A stretch of DNA of 64,000 nucleotides, taken from Massilia horti (GTDB lineage: Bacteria; Pseudomonadota; Gammaproteobacteria; Burkholderiales; Burkholderiaceae_D). Position numbers and translations under genes: made by a program. The DNA is taken from the NCBI RefSeq assembly GCF_004614195.1, contig NZ_SPUM01000094.1, positions 24,474-88,473 of the forward strand, written 5' to 3'. Numbering within the stretch: the stretch's first letter is position 1; each line of letters starts with the position of its first letter. The notes below the pieces were generated by a model. That model searched no databases. It saw only the letters and a program-made list of their open reading frames with translations, and had not been told where the DNA came from. Positions 37,684 to 47,105 of the stretch are shown in pieces.

Positions 37684-37697
37684 CTTCATCTCCACAG

Positions 37698-37722
37698 CAT
37701 TGATCAGAAATTCTTATCAATG
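37698..37722. promoter_or_regulatory. LysR operator between the regulator and the catB operon
   Basis: CATTGAT (37698-37704) and ATCAATG (37716-37722) are perfect inverted arms around 11 bases, matching the T-N11-A rule of LysR sites. It lies in the 112-base divergent gap. Confidence 0.65.
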
Positions 37723-37795
37723 ATGCGCTTTTTAATTATTGGACGCAATCGATTTGGTGGATGAAAATCTTCTTGAATAAACACGAGGAGACAGC

Positions 37796-39160
37796 ATGAA
37801 ACCCACACTACAAGCGCAGGCGGACGCAAGCGACCTGCTCGACCAACACGAAACAGCCGCCCCGCCGAAGGCCGCAGCGCCAGATGCCGCCAAGCGCGCC
37901 CTCGACCGGAAGATCGCTTGGCGCATCGTGCCATTGGCGGTGCTCGGCTACGTGATCGCCCAGATCGACCGTGGCAACGTCGCCTTCGCCAAGCTGCAGT
38001 TCATGGGCGATCTCTCGTTTAGCGAAGCGGTGTACGGACTCGGCGCCGGCCTGTTCTTTGCGGGCTATTTCCTGTTCGAAGTGCCGAGCAATCTGCTGTT
38101 GGCCCGTATCGGCGCCAGGCTCACGTTTACCCGCATCATGGTGCTGTGGGGTGCGCTCTCGGTTGGCATGGCATTCATCACCACGCCGACGCAGTTCTAT
38201 GTCATGCGATTCCTGCTCGGCGCCGCCGAGGCCGGCTTTTTCCCCGGCATCATCCTGTACTTCAGCTTCTGGCTGCCGCCCGAGATCCGCGGCCGGGCGA
38301 CCTCGCTCTTTGCGATGGGCGCGTCGATTGCCGGCGTGGTCGGCAGCCCACTCTCGGCATGGCTGATGTCGCTGAACGGCCTGCACGAACTGCGCGGTTG
38401 GCAGCTCATCTTCATGTACGAAGGCATCCCGGCCATCCTGCTCGGCATCTTCTGCTACTTCTACGTTACCGATAAACCGGACGATGCCCGCTGGCTGACT
38501 GCTGACGAAAAGCGCCTGCTGCGCGAGCGCCTGTCGACCGAAGCGGCGCCGCATGCCGGCAAGCAGGGTTCGCTGGCCCAGGCGTTCCGTGACCCGAAGG
38601 TCTACCTGCTCGCACTGGCCTACTTGTCCATCCTCGCCGGCACGCAGGCCGTGTCGCTGTGGACGCCCACCCTGCTCAAGCACCTCGGCCTTGGCATCAC
38701 AACGATTGGCGGCCTGGCCGCGATTCCGCCCGCTGCCGCGATCGTCGCGGTGCTGCTGATTGGGCGCAGTTCGGACCGCCGGCAGGAGCGCCGCTGGCAC
38801 TTCGCGCTGTCGATGTTTGCAGCGGGCCTGAGCCTGTTCCTGCTGCCGCTGGCATCGACGAGCGTCGCCGGTACGCTGGCGCTGATGGCGATCGTCTCGG
38901 GCGGCGCCTGGGCCGCGCTGGCCGTGTTCTGGACCATCCCACCGGCGTACCTGGCCCCGCAAGCCAAGGCCGGCGGCATCGGCTTCATCAGCAGCGCCGG
39001 CGCCATCGGCGGCCTGGTGAGCCCGATCATCGTGGGCTGGTCGAGCAATATGACCGGCAGCCTGTTCGGCGGCCTGGCCGTGATCGGCGTGATGCTCGGG
39101 CTGTCCGCGCTGGCGCTCCTCGTGAGCGTGCGAGGCCGCGTCCACGGCGCTGCCCGCTGA
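37796..39160 (+). CDS. MFS transporter, anion:cation symporter type, aromatic acid uptake
   Basis: 454 residues, twelve membrane segments after a ~40-residue charged N-terminus. The signature IDRGNVAFAKLQFMGDL, followed by YGLGAGLFFAGYFLFEVPSN and GAAEAGFFPGIILYFSFWLP, is the ACS family that carries organic acids such as aromatic carboxylates, tartrate or glucarate. GAGGAG is near the start. It precedes catB by 31 bases, so it probably imports the acid degraded by the operon. Confidence 0.85.
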   Translation: MKPTLQAQADASDLLDQHETAAPPKAAAPDAAKRALDRKIAWRIVPLAVLGYVIAQIDRGNVAFAKLQFMGDLSFSEAVYGLGAGLFFAGYFLFEVPSNLLLARIGARLTFTRIMVLWGALSVGMAFITTPTQFYVMRFLLGAAEAGFFPGIILYFSFWLPPEIRGRATSLFAMGASIAGVVGSPLSAWLMSLNGLHELRGWQLIFMYEGIPAILLGIFCYFYVTDKPDDARWLTADEKRLLRERLSTEAAPHAGKQGSLAQAFRDPKVYLLALAYLSILAGTQAVSLWTPTLLKHLGLGITTIGGLAAIPPAAAIVAVLLIGRSSDRRQERRWHFALSMFAAGLSLFLLPLASTSVAGTLALMAIVSGGAWAALAVFWTIPPAYLAPQAKAGGIGFISSAGAIGGLVSPIIVGWSSNMTGSLFGGLAVIGVMLGLSALALLVSVRGRVHGAAR

Positions 39161-39191
39161 GCCGGCCCCATATCAACCAGAGGTAATAACA

Positions 39192-40322
39192 ATGCAAATC
39201 GTTTCAGTCGAAACTATCATCGTCGACCTGCCCACGGTCCGCCCGCACAAGCTGGCGATGGCGACCATTAACAGCCAGGGACTGGTGATCGTGCGAGTGC
39301 GCGACGAACAGGGCAACGAAGGCCTGGGCGAGGCATCGGTCATCCCGCACTACGGCAGCGAGACGGTCGAGGCGATCAAGGTCGTCATCGACCAGTACCT
39401 GGCGCCGGCCGTAATCGGCCTGAACCCGGGCGAGCTCGAAATCCTGCACGAGAAGATGAACGCATGCCTGAAGGAGAACCACTATCCGAAGGCCGCACTC
39501 GAGATGGCATGCGTCGACCTGGCCGCGCGCAGGCTTGGCGTGCCGGCGTCGGCGCTGTTTGGTGGCGCGGTGCGCGATCGCCTGCAGGTGCTGCTCGTGC
39601 TGGGCAACGGCGATGCGCCGCGCGACATCGAGCTCGCCGAGCAGAAGCTCGACGAACGCCAGCACAACCTCTTCCTGGTCAAGGTCGGCAAGGCCGACGT
39701 GCGCGACGACGTCGCCCGTGCTGCCGCGATCAAGCGTGCGCTCGGCGAGCGCGCCCGCGTGCACGTGGACGCCAACCAGAGCTGGGACGAAGCGCAGGCC
39801 ACCTGGGCGATTCCACGCCTGGAAGATGCGGGCATCGCCGTGGTCGAGCAGCCGCTGCCGCGCTGGAACGTGGAGGGCATGCGCCGCCTGTGCGAACGCT
39901 TTGCCGTCCCGATCATGGCCGACGAGGCCATCGACACCGTCGAAAGCGCGCTGGACTTCGCCCGCCGCGGCGCCGCCGATGCCTTCTCGATCAAGGTGAC
40001 CAAGCAGGGCGGCATGCTGCCCACCCGGAAGGTCGCGACCATCGCGGAAGCGGCCGGCATCTCGCTCTTCGGCGGCACGATGCTTGAAGGCGGCATCGGC
40101 ACGTCGGCGTACGCGCAGCTGTTCTCGACGGTGCGCCGGCTCGACTGGGGCTGCCAGCTGTTCGGGCCACTGCTGTTCTCGGACACGATCACCGTCGAAC
40201 AGCCGATCTTCAAGGACTTCCACCTGCAAGTACCGCAAGGCCCTGGCTACGGCATGACCATCGACGAAGAAAAGCTCGCCTACTACCGGCGCGATGGCGG
40301 CAAGTACCGCCGCGCCCAATAA
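39192..40322 (+). CDS. catB: muconate cycloisomerase
   Basis: 376 residues, start preceded by AGAGGTAATAAC. An enolase-superfamily enzyme that turns cis,cis-muconate into muconolactone. Catalytic marks are NLFLVKVGKAD (Lys-x-Lys near 167), VHVDANQSWDEAQ (Asp), VVEQPLPRWN (Glu), IMADEAIDTV (Asp) and FSIKVTKQGGMLP (Lys near 273). Length and residues match the cycloisomerase I group. There is no catechol 1,2-dioxygenase gene beside it. Confidence 0.9.
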   Translation: MQIVSVETIIVDLPTVRPHKLAMATINSQGLVIVRVRDEQGNEGLGEASVIPHYGSETVEAIKVVIDQYLAPAVIGLNPGELEILHEKMNACLKENHYPKAALEMACVDLAARRLGVPASALFGGAVRDRLQVLLVLGNGDAPRDIELAEQKLDERQHNLFLVKVGKADVRDDVARAAAIKRALGERARVHVDANQSWDEAQATWAIPRLEDAGIAVVEQPLPRWNVEGMRRLCERFAVPIMADEAIDTVESALDFARRGAADAFSIKVTKQGGMLPTRKVATIAEAAGISLFGGTMLEGGIGTSAYAQLFSTVRRLDWGCQLFGPLLFSDTITVEQPIFKDFHLQVPQGPGYGMTIDEEKLAYYRRDGGKYRRAQ

Positions 40323-40346
40323 ACGCACAAGATTCGGGAGACCCCT

Positions 40347-40643
40347 ATGCCCTTCATTATCGAGACCTTTGACAAACCAGACCACCAGCATGTGCGAAAG
40401 CAGGCGCGCCCGGACCACCTGCGCTTTTTGGAGGAGATCGCGCCGAAGCTGCTGGCCTGCGGCGCGAAGCTGAACGACGACGGTACCGATGCCGGCGGCG
40501 GTGTGTATGTGGTGGACGTCGAGACGCGCGCCGAAGCGCAAGCGCTGATCGCAGCCGATCCGTTCACCGCGGCGAGCCTGTTCGAACGCGTTGAGATCCG
40601 CCGCTGGCGCAAGGCCTATGTCGACGGCAAGTGCTACATCTGA
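40347..40643 (+). CDS. YciI-like protein in the place of muconolactone isomerase
   Basis: 98 residues with CGGGAG upstream. The sequence (MPFIIETFDKPDH, RPDHLRFLEE, AGGGVYVVDVETRAEAQALI, DPFTAASLFERVEIRRWRK) fits the YciI family, a small dimeric alpha/beta-barrel protein with a His-Asp pair, rather than classic CatC. CatC is expected between catB and the enol-lactonase, and muconolactone isomerase shares this barrel fold. So this protein may do the isomerase step. That is inference from position and fold. Confidence 0.7.
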   Translation: MPFIIETFDKPDHQHVRKQARPDHLRFLEEIAPKLLACGAKLNDDGTDAGGGVYVVDVETRAEAQALIAADPFTAASLFERVEIRRWRKAYVDGKCYI

Positions 40644-40655
40644 CGGGGAGACATC

Positions 40656-41438
40656 GTGCCGTTCGCACAACTGAATGATGTGAAGCTGCGCTACGCGGTC
40701 GATGGGGACCGGTCCCGGCCCGCACTGGTGCTGTCCAATTCGCTCGGCACGTCGCTTGAGATGTGGGACCCGCAGGTTGCCCGGCTAAGCGAACACTTCT
40801 ACGTGATTCGTTACGATACACGTGGCCATGGCCAGTCCGAGGTAACGCCAGGCCCCTACTCCATCGCCCAACTGGGCGGCGACGTGTGCGGCCTGCTGGA
40901 CCACCTGGGCATCGGGCGGGCGCACTTCTGCGGTGTGTCGATGGGCGGTATCACCGGCATGTGGCTTGCGCTGCACCGGCCGTCGCGCGTCGACCGTCTG
41001 GTACTGAGCAATACGGCTGCCTACATTGGACCGCACGACAACTGGACGGCGCGCGCCGAGGCGGTGCGGCGCGATGGCGTGGCCTCGATCGCGCCAGCGG
41101 TCGTGTCGCGCTGGCTGACACCGGAGTACGCGCTGGCGCATCCTGAACAGGTGCAGTCATTGATTGCGATGCTTGGCGCCACGCCGGCCGAAGGTTACGC
41201 GGCCAACTGCATCGCGGTGCGCGACAACGACCTGCGCAAGCAAGTCAGCGGTATCCGCGCGCCGACGCTCGTCATTGCCGGCAGTGGCGACTTACCGACG
41301 CCACCAGCCGATGCGCAGTACCTGCTCAGCGAGATTGCGCATGCGAGCTATGTCGAACTCGATGCGGCGCACCTGTCCAACCAGCAGCAACCGGAGGCTT
41401 TTGCCGACACGGTGATCCGCTTCCTGCTGGCGGACTGA
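40656..41438 (+). CDS. catD: 3-oxoadipate enol-lactonase
   Basis: 260 residues from GTG 40656 with GGGGAG upstream. An alpha/beta hydrolase: SNSLGTSLEMWDPQ oxyanion region, the nucleophile elbow FCGVSMGGITGMWLA (Ser near 100), IAGSGDLPTPP (Asp region) and ELDAAHLSNQQQPEAFAD (His). The pattern matches PcaD/CatD, which opens the enol-lactone of beta-ketoadipate. A short, slightly diverged copy of its 3' end reappears at 43905-43954. The symbol could equally be pcaD; catD is used because catB is upstream. Confidence 0.9.
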   Translation: MPFAQLNDVKLRYAVDGDRSRPALVLSNSLGTSLEMWDPQVARLSEHFYVIRYDTRGHGQSEVTPGPYSIAQLGGDVCGLLDHLGIGRAHFCGVSMGGITGMWLALHRPSRVDRLVLSNTAAYIGPHDNWTARAEAVRRDGVASIAPAVVSRWLTPEYALAHPEQVQSLIAMLGATPAEGYAANCIAVRDNDLRKQVSGIRAPTLVIAGSGDLPTPPADAQYLLSEIAHASYVELDAAHLSNQQQPEAFADTVIRFLLAD

Positions 41439-41478
41439 CACCTGCGGGACGGACGGGACAATTCGGGGTCAGGTGTTG

Positions 41479-42369
41479 TTAAGCACTGCAAACCTCATGC
41501 ACGCAGTTTCGTAACCAACGGTGGATTGGATCGGCATCCATTCGTGGATGCCAAAGCATGTGCACGGTAATTTCGGGAGCGTCAAATGGCAAGGCGAACG
41601 AAGCCATGCCTGCCCGAAGGTTCCGTGTGTGCCGATCCGGTACCGTCGCGATCAAATCGGTTCCGCGCGCCAGGGCAAGCGCGGACGCGAAACCATCGAC
41701 GGTCGTGGCAACGTTTCGCTCCAAACCCAGCTGGCGCAGTTGCTGGTCCATCAAACCAGTCACACCTGCGCGACGCGACACCAGCACATGAGCACCGCCC
41801 GCATAGCGATCGGGAGTAACCGGCGCGCGGGTCAGCGGATGGCCGGCGCGCACGGCACCGACAAAACGGTCGCGGAACAATGCCCGCACCCGGACTTCCG
41901 GTCCGGTCTCGTACCCGATCACGCCAGTCTCCAGGTCAACGGCTCCATCGCGCAACGGGGTGCTGTCCTTGTTCAGCTTCTGGACGAACCGGAGCATAAC
42001 TCCCGGCGCCTGCGAGCCCACCAGGAGCAGCAGCGCAGGCCCGTAGTTCTCGACAAAACCGTCGCTGGTTCGCAGCGTGAAAGTGCGGCTCACCTTTTGC
42101 AGGTCATATGCCTCGGCCGGACGCAGGACGGACTCGGCATCATGCACCAGCTGGCGCACGCGGTCCCGCAGCTCGATGGCTCGTGGAGTTGGCACCAGGC
42201 CCCGGCCTGCGCGAACCAGCAACGGATCACCGGTAGTCGATCGCAACCGCGCCAGCGCCCGGCTCATGGCCGAGGCACTCAGGCCCAGGCGCCGGCCTGC
42301 GCGCGCCACACTCCCCTCCGTCAACAGAACGTCGAGGGTGATCAATAAATTGAAATCGGGCGTCGTCAT
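41479..42369 (-). CDS. LysR-type regulator
   Basis: 296 residues. The N-terminal helix-turn-helix is LLITLDVLLTEGSVARAGRRLGLSASAMSRALARLR, followed by a LysR effector domain of the NodD/PnbR-like kind (FTLRTSDGFVENYGPALLLL). It is divergent from an MFS efflux gene with a 122-base gap, so it probably controls that gene. The two form a cassette bracketed by the enol-lactonase gene and its duplicated tail. Confidence 0.83.
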   Translation of the reverse strand: MTTPDFNLLITLDVLLTEGSVARAGRRLGLSASAMSRALARLRSTTGDPLLVRAGRGLVPTPRAIELRDRVRQLVHDAESVLRPAEAYDLQKVSRTFTLRTSDGFVENYGPALLLLVGSQAPGVMLRFVQKLNKDSTPLRDGAVDLETGVIGYETGPEVRVRALFRDRFVGAVRAGHPLTRAPVTPDRYAGGAHVLVSRRAGVTGLMDQQLRQLGLERNVATTVDGFASALALARGTDLIATVPDRHTRNLRAGMASFALPFDAPEITVHMLWHPRMDADPIHRWLRNCVHEVCSA

Positions 42370-42491
42370 GGAAGAAGAAGGAGGTTGGCCATCATGGCGT
42401 CAAACGCAACTATTAATTGCAATTCATGCGCCTTCCGACATGCCGAGCGCGAGCATACCATGACATCTGTACAAGATAGAGGATCTGGACG

Positions 42492-43946
42492 ATGAAAAAC
42501 GTGACGTATCCGCAGCGCACCGCAGTCGCCACAGCCCGGCCGAAGCTGGCTCTGGCCAGCTTGTCCCTGGCCATGCTGCTCCCATCACTGGGCACCAGCA
42601 TTGCGAATATCGCCCTGCCAACATTGGCGGAAGTCTTCGGTGCCCCGTTCCAACACATCCAGTGGATCATTCTCGCCTACCTGCTGGCAATTACCACGTC
42701 GCTCGTCAGCGCCGGCAGGTTTGGCGATCTCGTCGGGCGCCGCCGTGTGGTCCTGGCGGGTATCGGCCTGTTCATGCTTGGATCGGTCTTCTGCGCCACT
42801 GCGAATGTCCTTGCCATGCTCGTGGCCGCGCGGGCGCTGCAAGGCTTCGGCGCTGCGATCATGATGGCCTTGACGATGGCCCTCGCTACGGAAGCTGTCC
42901 CTAAAAACAGGATTGGCAGCGCAATGGGAATGCTCGCCACGATGTCTGCCGTTGGCACCGCACTCGGGCCTTCGCTCGGGGGGCTCCTCATAGCCTCGTA
43001 TGGATGGCAATCCATCTTCTTGATCAACGTGCCGCTGGGGCTCGCCACTTTCGTGCTGGCTTATGTCAGCCTGCCGCGCACGCGGCCCGCTCAAACCAGG
43101 AATGCCAATTTCGATTACGCCGGCACCCTCGTCCTGGCCGTGACCCTGACGGCTTATGCTGTTGCGATGACCTTGGGCCGGGGCCGTTTTGGCCTGGTTA
43201 ATGCATGCCTTCTGGTGCTTGCCGTCCTGGGGACCGCCTTGTTTGTGCGGGTCGAGAGAAAGGCACAGTCGCCTTTGATCAGTTTGGCGGTACTTCGCAT
43301 GCCGCAAACCAGCGGCAATTTTGTCATGAGCGGGCTCATCGCCACGGTCATCATGGCAACGCTCGTCGTAGGTCCTTTCTACCTGTCCGGCGCCATGGGG
43401 CTACCACCAGCGCAAGTCGGGCTTGTCATGTCGACCGGACCCTTTGCCGCAGCCGTGATCGGGATCCCGGCAGGCCGCCTCGTTGATCGCTTGGGCGCTC
43501 CGTTCATGACCCGGGTCGGCTTGTCCGCCATGGTGGCCGGCACCCTTGGCCTGGCAATACTGCCGGCCGAAGCCGGTATTCAAGGCTACGTGGCAGCACT
43601 GGTCACAATCACGGCCGGCTACGGACTCTTCCAGGCCGCGAACAATACCGCCGTCATGGCCGGAGTAGCACCAGAGCAGCGTGGCGTGATTTCCGGCGTG
43701 CTCACCCTGTCCCGCAACCTGGGCCTGATCTCGGGAGCATCCCTCATGGGTGCGCTGTTCTCCTTCGGTTCCGGCATGCGTGAACCGGGGCGCGCGGCTC
43801 CCGCCGCGCTAGCCACCGGCTTGCACGTGACCATGGCAGCTGCGACCTTGCTGATCGTTGTAGCCATCGTGATCGCCAGAAGAATCCAGGTCTCCGGTTC
43901 GACCGGTCCAACCAGCAGCAGCCGGAGGCGTTTGCCGACGAGGTGA
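42492..43946 (+). CDS. MFS multidrug efflux protein (DHA2, 14 TM type) with altered C-terminus
   Basis: 484 residues. DHA2 marks are LLPSLGTSIANIALPTLAEVF, IQWIILAYLLAITTSLVSAG, GRFGDLVGRRRV, and motif C in AVGTALGPSLGGLL. Fourteen membrane segments fit. The last ~16 codons run into DNA copied from the enol-lactonase 3' end, in a different reading frame (STGPTSSSRRRLPTR), so the natural C-terminus has been replaced. The protein likely exports a toxic compound under control of the divergent LysR. Confidence 0.83.
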   Translation: MKNVTYPQRTAVATARPKLALASLSLAMLLPSLGTSIANIALPTLAEVFGAPFQHIQWIILAYLLAITTSLVSAGRFGDLVGRRRVVLAGIGLFMLGSVFCATANVLAMLVAARALQGFGAAIMMALTMALATEAVPKNRIGSAMGMLATMSAVGTALGPSLGGLLIASYGWQSIFLINVPLGLATFVLAYVSLPRTRPAQTRNANFDYAGTLVLAVTLTAYAVAMTLGRGRFGLVNACLLVLAVLGTALFVRVERKAQSPLISLAVLRMPQTSGNFVMSGLIATVIMATLVVGPFYLSGAMGLPPAQVGLVMSTGPFAAAVIGIPAGRLVDRLGAPFMTRVGLSAMVAGTLGLAILPAEAGIQGYVAALVTITAGYGLFQAANNTAVMAGVAPEQRGVISGVLTLSRNLGLISGASLMGALFSFGSGMREPGRAAPAALATGLHVTMAAATLLIVVAIVIARRIQVSGSTGPTSSSRRRLPTR

Positions 43947-43954
43947 TCCGCTTC
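43905..43954 (+). pseudogene. duplicated 3' tail of the enol-lactonase gene
   Basis: GTCCAACCAGCAGCAGCCGG-type sequence matching 41375-41424 at roughly 46 of 50 bases. In its own frame it would encode SNQQQPEAFADEVIRF, against SNQQQPEAFADTVIRF in the intact gene. It overlaps the end of the MFS gene in another frame. The remainder of 43955-44055 shows nothing further. Confidence 0.85.
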
Positions 43955-44055
43955 TGCCACTCGGGGCTTGCTTTGCTACAGCCTGCCAGCAGCCAAGTCT
44001 CATTCTCGCCATATTGGTTCAGCGATAGGACCTGGGCTGCCCGGCAGTTGCAGAC

Positions 44056-45501
44056 TCAGACGCCGACGATCGACACAGCCTTCGTGTTCAGATAGGACTC
44101 GAGCGCCTCCGGACCGCCCTCGGAGCCGTAGCCCGAATCCTTGACGCCACCGAACGGCAACTCGGCGCTCGGCGCTGCTGGCTGGTTAATCCACAGCATG
44201 CCGACTTCAACGCGGTTCATCAACAGCTGGGCGTTCTTGATCGAGCGCGTGAACGCATAGCCGGCCAGGCCAAACGGGAGCCGGTTGGCTTCGGTGATCG
44301 CATCTTCCAGCCTGTCGAAACCACGGATCGCCGCGACAGGACCGAATGGCTCGTCGTTGAATACGTTCGCTTCCAGCGGGACATCCGCAAGGATCGTCGG
44401 CGCAAAGAAGTTACCGGCCTCACCGACCCGCTTGCCGCCAGTCAGGACCAACGCGCCCTTTGCCTGCGCGTCCTCGACGACTTTGCCCATCGCCGTCACG
44501 CGGCGCGCATTGGCCAGCGGGCCCAGGGTGGTGCCTTCAAGCAGGCCGTCGCCCAGCTTCAGCCCTTCTGCATGCGCCACCAGAGCACGCGTGAACTCTT
44601 CCTTGACAGCGTTGTGCACCAGGAAGCGGGTCGGCGAAATGCAGACTTGGCCAGCATTGCGGAACTTGGCCGCGCCGGCAGCCTTGACGGCGAGCGCCAC
44701 GTCCGCGTCCTCGGCAATGATCACCGGTGCGTGGCCGCCCAGCTCCATCGTCACGCGCTTCATGTGCGCGCCGGCCAGGGCCGCAAGCTGCTTGCCGACC
44801 GGCGTCGAACCGGTGAAGGTGACCTTGCGGATGATTGGGTGAGGAATCAGGTAGCCCGAGATTTCGGCCGGGTCGCCGAACACCAGCCCGACAACCCCGG
44901 CCGGCAAGCCCGCGTCGACGAAGCACTGCAGCAGCGCTGCGGGCGAAGCCGGGGTCTCTTCAGGCGCCTTGCACAGGAACGAGCACCCGGTCGCGAGCGC
45001 GGCGCACAGCTTGCGGACGACTTGGTTGATCGGGAAATTCCACGGCGTGAAGGCAGCGACCGGGCCGACAGGTTCCTTCAACACCAACTGCTGCGCATCA
45101 GGGTTACGCGAGGGCACGATACGGCCATACACACGCATGCCTTCAGCGGCGAACCAGTCGATGATCTCCGCACCGGCGAGCGCTTCCATCTTCGCTTCGG
45201 CCAGCGGCTTGCCCTGCTCCTGGGTAAGCAAGCGGGCGATGTCGCCAGCGCGCTCGCGCAGCAGCGTCGCAGCGCGACGCATCACGGCGGCCCGCTGGAC
45301 CGCAGGCACGGCGCGCCAGGTCTCAAAGCCTTTTTGGGCGGCAGCAAGGGCGCGGTCGAGGTCAGCAATACTGGCATGGGCGACCGTGCCGATCGCCTGC
45401 CCGGTGGCCGGGTTCAGCACAGGGATGGTCTTGCCACCGGCGGCGTCGACCCATTCGTTGGCAATCAGGAGGCGAGTGTCGGGATAGTTGGAAGTCGTCA
45501 T
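44056..45501 (-). CDS. NAD(P)-dependent succinate-semialdehyde dehydrogenase-like enzyme
   Basis: 481 residues of the aldehyde dehydrogenase superfamily, closest in pattern to GabD. Marks are [19 protein letters not shown] (oxyanion Asn), [23 protein letters not shown] (general base Glu), [18 protein letters not shown] (nucleophile Cys near 286) and [10 protein letters not shown]. It oxidises an aldehyde to an acid in the cytoplasm. The SSADH-type call is by overall pattern; the true substrate in this aromatic-acid setting is unknown. It lies 141 bases downstream of the cupin gene on the same strand. Confidence 0.83.
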   Translation of the reverse strand: MTTSNYPDTRLLIANEWVDAAGGKTIPVLNPATGQAIGTVAHASIADLDRALAAAQKGFETWRAVPAVQRAAVMRRAATLLRERAGDIARLLTQEQGKPLAEAKMEALAGAEIIDWFAAEGMRVYGRIVPSRNPDAQQLVLKEPVGPVAAFTPWNFPINQVVRKLCAALATGCSFLCKAPEETPASPAALLQCFVDAGLPAGVVGLVFGDPAEISGYLIPHPIIRKVTFTGSTPVGKQLAALAGAHMKRVTMELGGHAPVIIAEDADVALAVKAAGAAKFRNAGQVCISPTRFLVHNAVKEEFTRALVAHAEGLKLGDGLLEGTTLGPLANARRVTAMGKVVEDAQAKGALVLTGGKRVGEAGNFFAPTILADVPLEANVFNDEPFGPVAAIRGFDRLEDAITEANRLPFGLAGYAFTRSIKNAQLLMNRVEVGMLWINQPAAPSAELPFGGVKDSGYGSEGGPEALESYLNTKAVSIVGV

Positions 45502-45642
45502 GTGAGCGTTCGTTCCTCTTTAAAACAAGTTGATGACGGTTGATGAGTCCAATGGACCACCAGGTGCCTGCTGGCACCAACCTGCCATTCTCGCATTACA
45601 TCAGATTGTTTGCTTGCTACAGGACGGCTGGTCACCAGCGGA

Positions 45643-46068
45643 TCAGCCGCCGTGCGCGGGAGCGCCGGACAGTGGGCTCATGTAGTTTTCCTCGGTGACC
45701 TTCTCCATCCACACCACGTTCACGCCGTCAAGCGCTTCCTGGATCGCGATGTGGGTCATCGACGTGGTCGCGGTCGCACCATGCCAATGCTTGTGGCCAG
45801 GCGGACACCAGATGACATCGCCGGCACGGATCTCCACCTTCGGCTCGCCCTCGCACTGGGTCCAGCCGCAGCCCGCGGTGACGACCAGCGTCTGTCCGAG
45901 CGGGTGGGTATGCCAGGCCGAGCGGGCACCCGGCTCAAAGGTCACGCTCGCGACCGACACGCGTGCCGGCGCGGGCGGCGCGTTGAGCGGATCGATGCGC
46001 ACGGTGCCGGTAAAGTACTGCTCGGGGCCTTTGATCGATGCCTGCGAGCCCACACGTTTCAATTCCAT
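45643..46068 (-). CDS. single-domain cupin protein
   Basis: 141 residues from ATG 46068, with AAAGGAAC upstream; longer frames would overlap the divergent LysR gene. Cupin motif 1 is [19 protein letters not shown] and motif 2 is [17 protein letters not shown], which give the metal-binding histidines. Small cupins of this type (often annotated with carboxymuconolactone decarboxylase genes) bind a metal; the reaction is unknown. It is divergent from and probably controlled by the LysR gene at 46209. Confidence 0.8.
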   Translation of the reverse strand: MELKRVGSQASIKGPEQYFTGTVRIDPLNAPPAPARVSVASVTFEPGARSAWHTHPLGQTLVVTAGCGWTQCEGEPKVEIRAGDVIWCPPGHKHWHGATATTSMTHIAIQEALDGVNVVWMEKVTEENYMSPLSGAPAHGG

Positions 46069-46208
46069 ATCCGTTCCTTTCGTGATGTGAAGTACTGCAT
46101 TTGAACCGGCCGCGCCGGCGTATTGACTGGCCGTGAGGCAAGGCCTGGCTGTTTCCCGGTCAGGTGATCGCGGTATCATCGGTGTTTTTCGATCTCCGGG
46201 ACGCCGCA

Positions 46209-47102
46209 ATGGCCCGCGACAACATCAACGATATCCTCGTGTTCCTCGCGGTGGCACGCGAACGAAGCTTTACTCGCGCCGCCGCCAAGCTCGGCATGAC
46301 GCAATCGGCGCTTAGCCACATCATTCGCGGCCTGGAGAGCCGGCTCGGCGTGCGCCTGCTCACGCGTACCACCCGCAGCGTCTCGCCCACCGAAGCTGGC
46401 GAGCGCTTGCTGCAGAACGTGGGCCCGCGGCTGGACGAGATCGAGGCCGAAATCGCCGCCGTCAGCGATATGGGCGACAAACCTGCGGGCACCGTGCGCA
46501 TCACGGCAATCGACCACGTGGTCGACACGATCCTGTGGCCGCGCATCGCGCCGCTGCTGGCGCAATATCCCGATCTGCAGGTCGAAATCAGTTCGGACTA
46601 CCGCATGGTTGACATCGCCGCCGAACGCTACGACATCGGCGTACGCTTTGGCGACCAGGTGGAAAAAGACATGATCGCCGTACGCCTGACCGCCGACGAG
46701 CCGATGATGATCGTCGGCGCCCCCGCGTATTTCGAATGGCGCCAGCAGCCTGCGTCGCTGCAGGAACTGCTGAAACACAACTGCATCAACCTGCGGCTGG
46801 CCAGCAGCGGCGGCCTGTACGCTTGGGAACTGAAACACGCGGGACGCGAGGTGGAAGCCCGGGTGCGAGGCCAGACCGTGTTCACGAGCGCCTACGCGAT
46901 ACTGAACGCGGCGCTCTCCGGCGTCGGCCTCGCATTTCTGCCGGCGAGCCTGGTGGGCCCGCACGTGCGCGAAGGCCGTCTGCTCAGCCTGATGCCGGAT
47001 TGGTGCCCGACCTTCCCCGGCCTGCATGCCTATTACCCGAGCCGCCGCAACACATCGCGCGCGCTGGCGGTGGTGATCGATGCGATCCGCCATAAGGGCT
47101 GA
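46209..47102 (+). CDS. LysR-type regulator
   Basis: 297 residues from ATG 46209; an in-frame GTG at 46164 would add 15 residues. The helix-turn-helix is [34 protein letters not shown], in the PBPe/CrgA-like LysR group. The effector domain contains [21 protein letters not shown], typical of that group. It is divergent from the cupin gene (140-base gap) and meets the MFS gene tail-to-tail at 47106, so it may control the cupin, the SSADH-like gene or the ADH-MFS pair. Confidence 0.85.
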   Translation: MARDNINDILVFLAVARERSFTRAAAKLGMTQSALSHIIRGLESRLGVRLLTRTTRSVSPTEAGERLLQNVGPRLDEIEAEIAAVSDMGDKPAGTVRITAIDHVVDTILWPRIAPLLAQYPDLQVEISSDYRMVDIAAERYDIGVRFGDQVEKDMIAVRLTADEPMMIVGAPAYFEWRQQPASLQELLKHNCINLRLASSGGLYAWELKHAGREVEARVRGQTVFTSAYAILNAALSGVGLAFLPASLVGPHVREGRLLSLMPDWCPTFPGLHAYYPSRRNTSRALAVVIDAIRHKG

Positions 47103-47105
47103 CGC

